Positions 1 to 10,800 of a DNA stretch of 64,000 nucleotides are shown piece by piece; the first letter of the stretch is position 1, and each line of letters opens with the position of its first letter. Made by a program: the position numbers and the translations under genes. The stretch is from positions 7,239,681-7,303,680 of the forward strand of contig NC_057015.1 of assembly GCF_000002595.2 (NCBI RefSeq), written 5' to 3'. The stretch is from Chlamydomonas reinhardtii (Eukaryota; Chlorophyta; Chlorophyceae; Chlamydomonadales; Chlamydomonadaceae). The notes below the pieces were generated by a model that saw only the letters and a list, made by a program, of their open reading frames with translations, made no database searches and was not told the DNA's origin.

Positions 1-3000
1 GGGCCGGCAGGCGCAACACAGAGCGGATCAGGCCGCGGCACAGGACACACTACAGCACCCCGCCAGAGGCCCAGTTGCCGCGTCACTAAACGAAATGCCG
101 CCCCGCTTCTGCCACGATAGCACCTCCCCGCACTCTCTTAGCCCCCTGCAACTCCCTTCCCACTTCCCCGCGGCCCGCAACTCCCCCCGGCCCACGCCCC
201 CGTCCCAACCGCCCCCCTTCCCTGCCCTCCGCCCTTTCCCTCCCATGCCCTGCCCCCGCCTCACCCGCCAGCACGCCCATCTGCAGCAGCTCGTTGCCGA
301 GCCCCAGCAGCTGCAGCTGCCCCAGCCGCGACGTGGCGGCCAGCCGGCCCAGCTTGCGCGCGTGGCCGGGCGGCACGTCCCAGTACCAGGACAGGCAGCC
401 CGACAGCGGCGACTCGTGCACCAGCTCCAGGGAGGGTAGCGAGTACACCTGTGCGCAGGGGAGAGGGGGGCAAGCGGGCAGGGGGGGAGCGGGTTGATGA
501 GGCAGGGGGGTTGGGTTGTAAATTCCAGCCCAAACTAAACCAAACCAAGCTGAACCGAGCGGAGCACAGGTAGAGGCGTTAGTTGCAAGCGATAATACTT
601 ATGGGATGTGGGCCGAGGCGTCGTGGAGAAGCAGGGCGAGCGGCGCCGGCGATAAATGTCGCCGCCCGGGCTCGGTGGCGCGCACAACAGCACAAGACAG
701 GCACGCGGACGCGACAAGCAAAACCCACGACCGGGGGGCGGGTTGATGAGGCAGGGTGTGTGTGGGGATACCAGCCCAACCTGAACCGAACCCATTGCAA
801 TAGAGCGAGGAGGAGAGCGTGGCCTATGCTTGGGTGAGGAAGAGGAGGCAGGAGGCATGACTTCCGGTAGTCAGGCGCTGGCGATGGCTGGTGAGACTAG
901 ACGATGACGGTGATGACCAGGGGGCAGGGGACAGGAGGAAGAGGAGGCGCCACGTCCCACCCCGCCCGGGTCCGCCCGCGCCCACCTGCACGCTCAGGCC
1001 GTGCTCCGCCGCGGCCAGCGCCATGACTCCGGGCGCCGCGCCGCCGCCCGCCGCCACCGGCCGCGCGTACACGAGCTGCTGCCCGGGGGCCACGTGGCGC
1101 TTGGCTGCGACGGTGCGGTCGCCTGCCATGACGTTGGCGGCCGAGTAGAGGCGCAGGTACTGGTCCGTCACCTGAGGGGCGTGTGGCCGTGGCATGGTGA
1201 GCAGTGGTGAGGAGCGGTGTGGGGAGGAGTGGGGTGGCGTGGCGAGGAGCGGCGCGGCGTGGTGAGGAGCGGCGTGGCGGTGTGTGGTGTGGATGGCAAG
1301 GTGTTAAGGGGATTGAGAGGGACAAGTGGAGCGCGTTGGGAGGTGCAGCAGGGCATGCAAGGTCAGAGGCGAGCGACAGCTGACTTGCAACAGACCGCTG
1401 CAGGTGCGCGCACGGAGTTGCGCTCACCAACAGGACGTGGTGGCCGGTGGGGTCGGGGCAGGCAGCCAGGACGGATCCGCTGGTGTCTGCGAGGGACAAA
1501 CGGCACATGGGGACAAACGGCAACACGGGGACAAACGGCACACGGGTTGGCATAGTTGAGTCGAGTCCCTCTCAATCGGAGGCGCGTGCGACATGATACC
1601 GCAGGTACCGCAGTTACCAAGAAGAGCATGTGACAGTGGTGATGTGCTCATACAGATGCAGCTGTGGCAAGCCCACCTTCCGTGTCATCCGCACGGCCGC
1701 GTCTCCCCGCGCCGCTCTTCTTGTGTCGGGAGCCGCGCGCCCCGGAGCCGGACGTCCGCTTGCCGCCGGAGCCGTCCACCTGCGTGGCACAACGCCCGCG
1801 ACCGCACCAGAGTCACGGTAACCGCCAACGTGTGAAGCAAGACTGAGCACCAACAAAGCCGGACACAACCACAACCACCAGTCCGCTCCCTTATCCAAGC
1901 TGTGTCCGACGCCCGAGGGCCGATGCCTACGGCTGCCGACCGCTGCCCAGCCCCACCCCATCCCGACCGCCATCCCGCGGCACCCCGCGCGCCTGTCACC
2001 CACATGTGCGGCGGCCTGGGCCAGCAGCGCGTCCACGTCCATGTCCTCATCCGCATCATCCGCCTCCTCGTCCTCCTCGTCCTCATCCCCACCCGAGCCG
2101 TGCCCCTCCTCCTCCTCGCCGCCGCCGCTGCCCCGGCCACCCAGGCTCCTCCGAGACGAGCCCTCGCCGCCCGGCGCGCCGCCGCCCAGCGCGGCCTGGC
2201 TACAGCCGGCGCCCAGCTGCTGCCGGTTCCACAGCGGGCTGTAGCTCTCGTCCAGCAGCTCCAGGCACAGGCTGTAGCTGTGGTTCTTGGGGCGTAGCTC
2301 GCCGCCCTTGCCCACAAAGCAGCCGCGCGCCGCGTCCAGCGCCGCTGCGCGAAACCAAAAGAAATTTGGATGGCAACGCGCAACCTTAGTATGTCTCCAA
2401 AGCGATATAGGCCAGCAATCCTGCGATGCAGGCCTCAGCGCCTCAGCCACCTCCCGCTCCCCCTCCCATGCAACTGCCTGCACCGCCCGCCCGCTCACCC
2501 AGGCAGCCCTCCGCGTCCGCCACCACCACGGTGTGACTGGGTGCGCCCTCCTCGCCCGCGCCCGCCAGCTCCGGCAGCCGTGCCTTGGCGGGCGGCAGCG
2601 GCAGCGGCGCCAGCGCCACCGCCAGCGCGGCGCCGCTGCAGGGCATGGCGTACCAGCGCACCACAGGGCGGCCCGTGTCCACCAGCGCCACGCCGCCCGA
2701 CTTGTCGCCCACAGCGATGGCGCGGATGGACTGTGCGTGCGGCGGGGATTGAGGATGCGGGAGGCGGTTGTGGGTACAGGGCAAGTGCCTATTGACGCAC
2801 ACGGTGTGTTGGAGCCATAGCACTTATTAAAGTGCTTGTCCATAGAACGTATTTAAGTGCTTGTGCATAGCACGTATCAAAGTTGTCCATAGCACGTACT
2901 GAAATCCGTGTAGTCCTGGCGGTAGCACGACAGCGGGCTAGGGCAGCGGTCCATTTTGGCGGTAGGATACGAGTCCGCTGCAGCCGCAGCTGCAGCCTCC

Positions 3001-6000
3001 AGCACACAAACACCGAAGCACAGCACGCACCTGGCAGTAGGCGAGGCTGGTGATCTCGCCCGAGCTGACGCGCACCCGCAGCCGCAGCTGCAGCCCCGCC
3101 GGCTGCCACAGCGACACAGCCGTGCCGGGCGTGTTGACACTGCAGGCAGGGAAGAAGCAGGCCAAGCCGGCGATGAACTCAGCAGGGCAACTGCAATGGC
3201 AACCTGCTCGGCCCGGGTCATCAAGCCTCTGCAGGCCTGCCGGCGCGGGTCTACCCACCTTTGCCCCTCACCGCCTTCCTCCCTCGTCCGCTTTGCCCCT
3301 GCCCACCAACCCTGCCCACCAACCCTGCCCACCAAGCCATGCTCAGTCCTCGCTCACCTGTCCAACGCCAGGCAGTCGGCGGTCCGGTCGCTGCCGCTGA
3401 ACTGGTACACACGCAGCTCGCCGCGGTGGTGGCCGGCCAACACCAGACCCGTGGACCAGACCAGACTCAGAGCCGTGACCGAGCCCGGGCTGGAGCTGCC
3501 GGCGCCGCCGCCGCTGCTGCTGGGGTCGGCGGCGGAGGCGGCGGCGGAGGGCGCGGCGGCGAAGAAGGACGGGTCCGCAGCGTCGCCCAGGGGCGCGGAG
3601 GCGAGCAGCCGGGTGTTGCCGCCGTGCAGGTCCCACAGGCACACGCCGCCGTCCTTGTAGCCTGGAGGGCCAGGGTTTGCGAGGAAGGCGGGGATCGCGG
3701 AGCGGATGGGTTGGCAAGACTCGTCGGGGCTCGGAACATGGCAACCCCTGGCAGCAGCTACTTGGCAAGGCCGCGCGTTGTGCCCATGGCTGGGAGCCCG
3801 TGGCTTCCACTGAACCGCATGCGTGCACACCCACCCGTGCAATACACCAGTCCCCACGATGCGTCTCCGGGCAGCGGCGGCGGCACGCCCGCCTCAAAGG
3901 CGCCCAGGCCGCCGCTGGGGTCCCTCAGCGTCTCATCCTCCGCCTCCGCCTCCGCCGCCACCTTGCGCAGGCCGGCCAGACTGATGGCGGTGGGGGCCGA
4001 GCCGGAGGGCCTGTGGGGTCCCAGGAATGCACGATTGCATGCGTGCGTGTTTGAGGAGGAGGAGGAAACACAGGAACTTAAACAGGAGGGTATGTCGCTT
4101 GGGCAGAATGCCGCCCCTGGCAAGCCCCCGCTTCGCGTCATGCTGCGCTCTCCGCCGCTCTTTGCAGCATGCCTGCGGCGCCCCGCGCCTCCCTTCCCTG
4201 ATCCATTGTGCTCAGCAACGCACAGCCCCCTTCCCGCGCCCCCTGCGCCTCCACCTGCGCACGTCAGCGGCTGCCCCACCTGCGTACGGGCACCAGCGCC
4301 GCCTCCGTGACGGTGATGCCGGTGCGCTGCTGGAAGGTGGGCGTCACGTTGGCGGGCGCCTTGGCCGCCAGGTCGAACAGCACCAGCTGCCCGCCCTCCA
4401 CCAGCTGCAGCACCGCCACAGGGTCCTCATAACCTGGGCAGCGACAGGGGCGTGGGACGATGGGGCAGGAGGGGCCAGCTACGGTTACGTTTACGGTTAC
4501 GGTACCAGTGTCACATGAAGCATGGGCAGGAGAGGGCAGGAGAGGGCAGGGCAGGAGAGGACAGGGCAGGAGGGGAAGGGGGGTTGTAGATACCAGCCTA
4601 GGGGAAGGGGGCCCAAGCGAAGTGGCTGCAGCAGCGTTCACACACTCGGTGTTGTGCATGTCTACACCTCTGTCCTGCAGCTGCGGAGTGCCCGTCGTAA
4701 GCAGTGCGCGCAGCCGCGAACTGAATCCAGGCCCGCACCCGCGAGGCAGCAAGCGGCACGCCCACCTGTCAGAGCTCGGCCCTGAGAGACCAGCGTGAAG
4801 CCGATGAGGTGGCCGAACCACGGCAGCTTCAGCGGCGCCGGCGTCTTGTCCTTGCGGCCCTGGGTGCGGCGCTTGGCCGCCCGCCGCCGCCGCCGCGCCC
4901 GCCGCGCCGCCGCCTCTTCCTCATCCTCGTCGTCGACCAAATGCTGCTCCTCATCCTCGTCCTCGTTCTCTTCCGCATCCTCCTCGTCTCCTCCATCGTC
5001 CTCTTCCTGCTGGCCACGCAATGCACAAGCAGCCGGTTACGATCGTGCACGCAGCAGCAACACCAAAGACCGTCATAGCCCACCAGCGTGGCCGCAACTC
5101 ATCGCACCAGACAGCCCATCCCCCGCCCCTGCTCCTAGCCCTGCCGTTATACCAATCACCACGGCCAGCATCGGCCCAGCCATGCTCGTCCTGCACACCT
5201 CTCACTCGTGCTCCGCCTCTCTCACTCCACTCCACTCCACACCCCCTCAAGAGCACCCCTGATGCACGCACCCACCTGTTGTGCCGGCTCCGGCAGCGGC
5301 AGCAGCGCCAGACCCTCGGGCTGCTCCGGCTCGCCGCCGCCCACCACCAACAGCCCCTCCACCTCGCCGTAGGCGCAGCGCAGCATGCGGATGGGCTCCG
5401 CTGCGCCAGGCACCACCCTGCACACCCCATAATGGCATAAGCACACGCGGCCCGTTGCCACCAGCCACCAGCCCTTGCCGTACTATACTATGTCCAGCCC
5501 CTGCTGAGCTGGTGCTCCGCATACCGTGCCGGTTGCACACCCGAGCCAAATCCGCACCTGGCCCACCACCCCGCCAACCCGCACTCCATCGCTTGACTAT
5601 GCTGCTCCCGGCCGCCCAAAAGCTGAAACCCCATCCCCCAACCCCGTCCTCCACTTCCTGAACGCCCAGTTCTCGATCCACATGGGCATGCGCTTGACTA
5701 CCCCCAGCCCTCTCGCCGGCCCCACCTCAGCGCCGCCTCCACGTTGGGCTCGCCCACCTCCAGCCCCGGCAGCGACCACACCAGCACGCTGCCGTCCTCG
5801 TGCCCCGTCGCGAAGTCGCCGTGCCGCGTGCCCACCCAGCACACCGCACTCGCCGCGCCCGCCGCAGCCAGTGCCGGGTAGGCCTCCGCGGCGTCCTCCG
5901 CGGCCGCGTCCAGGCAGCACACCCGCTGCGCAGCCCTGCGAGCGCACCGCCGTCAGGCACAGCGCGTGAATTCCCTTGAGCGCCCCGGCAGGACTCTGTC

Positions 6001-7478
6001 ATGACTGGCCCTAGTGCCCAGTATCCAACCCAAATGAACCCAGATGGACCCAAATGAACCCAGATGAGCACGGGCGCGGGTGCGGGCGCGGGGCCCGATC
6101 CCCCGGGCCTCGCCGATATGGGTTGCTGCCGTGCAGGTGTCCGCCGCCGCCCGCCACTCACCGCAGGTCCCACACCGCCACCATGCCGGCCGTGAACAGC
6201 ACCAGCGCCCGGTGCACCGGCCCCAGCGACTGCACCGCCAGCTGCCGCACCTCGCCCTCGCCGCCCAGCTCCTCGCGCCGCACTGCACGGACAGGCTCAC
6301 AAACATTGGCCGAGCAACAGGCACGCTGGTGTGAATGCTGTGGCGAGTGGTGTTGTGCAGAGCGCGACACCAAGAGCGCGAAAATGCCAGCGGCCGCGTT
6401 CTGAGTGCTTTTGCTTGACTGTTTTGCCTGCTGCCGCGCAGGAGCTGGCCTGCCCCTGTTCCTACCCCAGCCCACGTGTCGCCCTGCACTGCCCCACCTC
6501 GATAGGGCGCCACAACCAGCTTGCGCACAGCCCGCGGCTGCGAGGTGGCGGCCCCCGCGGCGTCTGCCAGCATGGCAATGCGCAGGCCGCCACTGGCGCA
6601 GCCCATCAGCACGTATGGGTCCCGAGCCATGTCCGCGACACAACAAATCTTGTCGTGTCGCACCTGGAAGCGTGTCCAAGTGTTCTGCTTTAGAATGACG
6701 TGGTGTGAGGTATTGGTACGAGCTATTACATGACGTCTGCCTCTATGCAGCCACGCCAAGTCATGTTAATCCGGCGGCGTATCGGAAGGCTACCAGAGCG
6801 TGCCCGGCGCCTTCCCCAGCGCCTACCTTGACGCTCCCCAGCGACCGCACGCCGCCGTGGCTGCGGTTGCCGGCCGTCACCGACCAGCACTCCATGAAGC
6901 CGCCCTGCGCACATCAGCGGCGGGGCAGGAGAAGGCGCTCTGTCAGCTGCCCTCCGCCAGCCCTGCTCCAGCCATAATGCCGTACCACAGCCTGATGCCA
7001 GGAGCCCGGTGACCGGGCCCTTCCGCCCCTGTGAGCTGGCTGCCCGCACCTCCGCGGAGTCCCGCGAGGCAGTTTGCACCTGGGTTGGCGTGGCCCCGCT
7101 GTTGCGCCGCTACTTGCCTTGGAGACGCGGAGCAGCACGCCCCGGTTACGCAGCCACATCAGCTGTCGTGTGGCGTACGGGTAGCGTGCGTGCGAGTACA
7201 CGGTTCTCTCAACGCCGGGGGCGCCGAATATCTTCACCTTACCATCGCTGGTCGACACCTGTGCGATCGTGACATGCGCGTGAGTCGAACTAGGGTGGCG
7301 AACGCACAATGTCGAGAGCAACCGTCCTTACCGCGATGGCTCCCTGCACAGGCTCATACGCCAGCGCATCAGCCGTGCCTGGGATGCCAATTGATGCTTT
7401 CAGCTCATGCGATACAGCCTCGGTCCGGAGCTTGTCCGGAGCAACCTCTCGAGTTTTGGGCTTCCCCAAGCCGAACAT
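1..7478 (-). CDS. Tomosyn / lethal-giant-larvae-type WD40 protein (3' part beyond window)
   Basis: Eighteen visible exons: 7332-7478, 7118-7258, 6827-6904, 6498-6663, 6162-6282, 5726-5935, 5276-5417, 4766-5006, 4280-4433, 3835-4010, 3358-3661, 3031-3139, 2499-2730, 2004-2344, 1677-1779, 1428-1486, 986-1171, 265-448. They give about 1031 residues in one unbroken frame, and the last donor (264) leads out of the window. The start MFGLGKPKTRE, followed by a segment ending GAIAVSTSDGKVKIFG (first WD blade), matches the tomosyn/LGL order; further blade-like strands include AVSLW, GGVCLWDL, MVAVWDL and SVLVWSLPG. Family members bind syntaxins and restrain SNARE assembly in exocytosis. Unusual here are a charged insert (residues about 336-390, acidic then Arg/Lys-rich) and a second acidic insert near 800-845. 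Intron 2 (6905-7117) is GC-AG. Whether the tomosyn R-SNARE tail exists cannot be seen. The family call is good; the choice between tomosyn and LGL is open. Confidence 0.8.
491..562 (+). repeat. Copy A of a ~50-bp intronic motif family
   Basis: It lies in the tomosyn-like gene's intron 449-985. It contains GGGTTGTAAATTCCAGCCC and a TGAACCGAGC tail, preceded by GGGTTGATGAGGCAGGG, which copy B in the same intron also carries. Confidence 0.55.
740..810 (+). repeat. Copy B of the ~50-bp intronic motif family
   Basis: It is in the same intron as copy A. It shows ATACCAGCCCAACC, then TGAACCGAACCCATTGCA, then AGAGCGAGG, and shares the GGGTTGATGAGGCAGGG lead with copy A. Confidence 0.6.
1493..1548 (+). 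repeat. Three-copy ~19-bp tandem repeat
   Basis: The unit GGGACAAACGGCACA is repeated three times with small changes, just upstream of the tomosyn-like exon 1428-1486, on the intron side. Confidence 0.7.
2815..2901 (+). repeat. Four-copy AT-rich tandem repeat with hairpins, in an intron
   Basis: Inside the tomosyn-like intron 2731-3030, a unit of about 22-32 bp built on CATAGCACGTAT...AAGT...TTGT recurs four times. The first unit contains the inverted repeat AGCACTT-att-AAAGTGCT. The stretch is far more AT-rich than its surroundings. Confidence 0.7.
4519..4602 (+). repeat. GGCAGGAGAGG minisatellite and copy C of the intronic motif
   Basis: Imperfect 10-15-bp units (GGGCAGGAGAGG variants) run to about 4578. 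They are followed by a short copy of the intronic motif, GGGTTGTAGATACCAGCC, in the tomosyn-like intron 4434-4765. Confidence 0.6.
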
Positions 7479-7839
7479 TTGTGCGTGCCGATCTAAAGCG
7501 TCGTCCTAAATGCTTGCAAGTGTAAATCAAATTGTCATCAGCACATAGCAAATACCAAAGAGGCCAGGGAAGTGGAGTTTCACTCCAGTTTCCCGCCCTG
7601 CTTGACTGAGCCAAGGTCGCAAATGATATACACAGCGCGAAAAGTGCTCGTTATTGATGTTGTCAGATAAGAAAAGTTTGCCCGCGATGGAAGGCGACGA
7701 TTGCACCGCTCGGGAGTCCGAGCATGGTCCCTGTTGGAGTCTGAGCAAAGAACCGACTGCATTTTCCCACGCAGCGGAGGTATATGACTCACTGTAACAT
7801 AAAGATGACTTACACGCCTGCCACTGCCTCGCGCAGCGT
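7479..7839. promoter_or_regulatory. Divergent promoter region, tomosyn-like / 2037-aa protein gene
   Basis: This 361-bp stretch separates two start codons pointing apart (7478 minus, 7840 plus), so both promoters and 5' UTRs must fit here. It is less GC-rich than the flanking exons. I see no clear TATA box or other motif that I can assign. Confidence 0.6.
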
Positions 7840-10800
7840 ATGTTTGACCACATTGACCCGCGAATCTCGCTCGACACCAGTATGAACAATATGGCAGTAC
7901 CGCAATCAAGTGATGACGAAGTATTGGAAGAATTTCCACTCCGCGGAGCCGGCGAGGCGGATGGAATTCCCAGCTCTGCTGCGCCGCGGGCAGCGAGCGC
8001 AAGGCCAGCGAAGCGGCGAGCGGTCTGGCTGCAGTGCTTTGCGCCTCGTGTGAATGAGCCGCCGAGCCCGCCTCGGCCTCAGGCGGGCCCCAGCGTCAGC
8101 GGCTCCTCCTCAACCCTGTCCCGCGTGGCCCTGTCAAGTGACGCCGTGCTTTACGCCCGGCCCAACGGTGGGCGTTGCGGAGGCCCCTGTGTAATGTTCT
8201 GGTGTATCGATGAGGTTTGAGTGCGCGGGTTGCGGTAGAAGTGCCGTGCGGCCCTGGGGGTGCGGATGTAGGCCGCTGTCGAGTGCCTCGAACACGCTGG
8301 CTGACCTGTCGCCTTGGCCGGCCCTCAGGCCGAATGCGGCTTCCTTTCTCGGACATCGCGGGCGCCCAGCTCAAGTGGATCGAGGTCGGGGGAGCGCGTG
8401 CCAGCAAGGTACGCACTGGGCGGAGCGACAGCACACGATGCGGCCAGACAGCGATAGGCTCAGGGACGGGCTCGGTCACACAGCCCTGCACTGGACAGAT
8501 ACTTAAAGCCGGTGTCCCCAATTCGCAGGTCATCGTCTCCCGCAGAGGTGGCGGGGACCCGCTGTACATTCGTGGACTCAAGGTATGCGGGGCTATCTTC
8601 CCACCAGCATTGTGTGTCCTTGCGCGGCGGCTTTGCTCCGTGACGCCTAAAGCAGCAAAACAGGAATATGCCGGGGCGGGGCGAGCAAGAAACGTTTGAC
8701 TGCTACTGGTGTCGGACTGGGACTTCGCAGGAGCCTCAGGCGTTCGTCGACGCACTGAATAAGCGCCTCCAGGAGACGGCTGGGACAGCAGGCAGCGTCA
8801 CCACGACCGCCACGTCCAGTGGCGGGACGCTAAGCGCTTCGGAGCCGGCCGTCCCGCACAAGGCCGCGGAGCTGGAGGAGGCGGCAGGTGGGCAGTGGCG
8901 CGGTTCCGGACAGCGTGTATGCTGTGGGGGGCCGGTTGTGCGCTGGGCGTGCTTGGGCTGCATTTCTTCACCAGCTTTACGAAGCCGTTGGCTATGTGTG
9001 GATTGCTTGTACAGGGGCTGCAAAACAGGGACCGGCCAGGCAGCTATTCAAGGGCCAGGGGGATGCCGCTGCTGCCTCGACGGCGCCCGCCAGCGCTGCC
9101 GCTGCAGGGCCGGCACCAGCCGTAGCAGTAGCGGCCCTGGCCAACGGGTATGCACACTCAGAAATCACTCCTGCGGGGTCGGATGACGAGGAGGGCAAAG
9201 GCGCTACGCAGCAGCAGGAGCGGCCACAGCCGCAGCAGCACCATATTGTGCCCCAGGAGCAGGAGGCTGCACTCACCATTTCTAAAGCAGTGCCTGAGCC
9301 ACCACAACGGCAGCGGGCAGATGCGGCTAGCGCTGCGCAATCAGCGTCGAAGCCGTCTCAGGATCAGCTGCCCGAGCACCAGGAGGGAGCCGCGCCGGCG
9401 CTGGCCTCTTCTTCACAGCCGCTAAGCACGCCGCCCGGGCAGCCCGACGTTACGCCGCCTCTGGGCTACTCCCATTCTGTGCCCTCGACCTTACCTAGCT
9501 CCACGGCGGCGGCCGCAACGGCCGGTGCGGCGGCAGCGGCCGCGCGGGACCGGGCATCAACTGGCGGTGCGGGCGGCGCCATGACGTCGCTTAGCCCCTT
9601 TGCCACGAGCCCGGCTCAGCAGTCCGCGGCCGCAGCCATCCATGCGTCGCCGTCCTCGCCGTCGATGGTCCTGGCGGCTAACTCGCACCGGCATCATAAG
9701 GCGCCCGCGAGCGCCGGCGGCGGCGGCGGCGGCATCGCACGCCGCTCGGCGGCGGCGCAGCGGAGGGTGTCCGCGCCGGGGCAGTCACCACTGGGCGACA
9801 GGGTCAGCGTCGGAGCCTCCCAGTCGCCCACCGCCAGCGGGTCTGTGAAGCAGCCGGAGCGGTCCGGCCCGCCGCCGCCGCCGGCCGTACCCGAGGACTC
9901 CTTCACAGAGGCCGGTGCGGCGGGGGCGCGCAGCGGCAGGCCGGTGGTGACGGCCTCTGGCGTGTCCACGCCGGCTACCATCGCCACGTTGCCGTCCGGC
10001 CCGGTCCGGTACTCACCACTTCCGCCGCCGCCAGTGCCGGCCGAATCGTACACATTTCCGCCCTCCTCTTCGGCGGCGCTCAGCCTGCCGCCTCTGTCAG
10101 CCTCAGCACCACGCTTTGTGGCGGGCGGGCCGCCACCACCCATGGCAGAGGACTCGATCATGGTGGGCGCCGACTCCTGTTCTCGGTCGCAGCCAATGGC
10201 GGCTTCGCCACAGGCCAGCACTGCCGCTGGCCCCACAGAAGGCGCCGCCAGGGCCACATCCACCTCGGCCCCGGCACCGGCGCGTGGGTCAAGCCTCATT
10301 CAGGTGTCGTCATTGTCCCCTGTGATTGGAGTTGCAGCCTCGCCAGCCGCGGCCTCATCAGGGCTTGAGGCTGCAGCGGCCGCAGCAGGTGTTGGGACGG
10401 TGGCAGGGATAGCGGCATCGCAGGCTGCCGCAGCGCGCCGCCCTGCGGTGACGTTGGAGCCGCCGGCTTGGACGCCTGGGCAGGAATCTCCCGAGTCCAC
10501 ACCGCGACTGCAGGCAACCCCGACCTCCAGCCCAGGGGGTTCGCGGCAGCGGCACCAGCAGCAGCAGCAACAACAGCGCTCGCCAGATGCCTCGTCACCG
10601 GCGCGGGGCCTTGGGGGTGGGGGCCTGCCTCAGCGCGGGCCGTCTCGGAGCGCCTCCGCACGAGCCTCGGAGCAAGGGAGCAGCGGCTCGCCGGCAGCGG
10701 CGGCGGCCTCCACGCGTGCGGCCCCTGACGCCTCCGCACTGACGCCTGTGTCAAATCCGCATCGGCAGCAGAGCCCCGCGCAGGCGCCCGTGCCGCTGGA

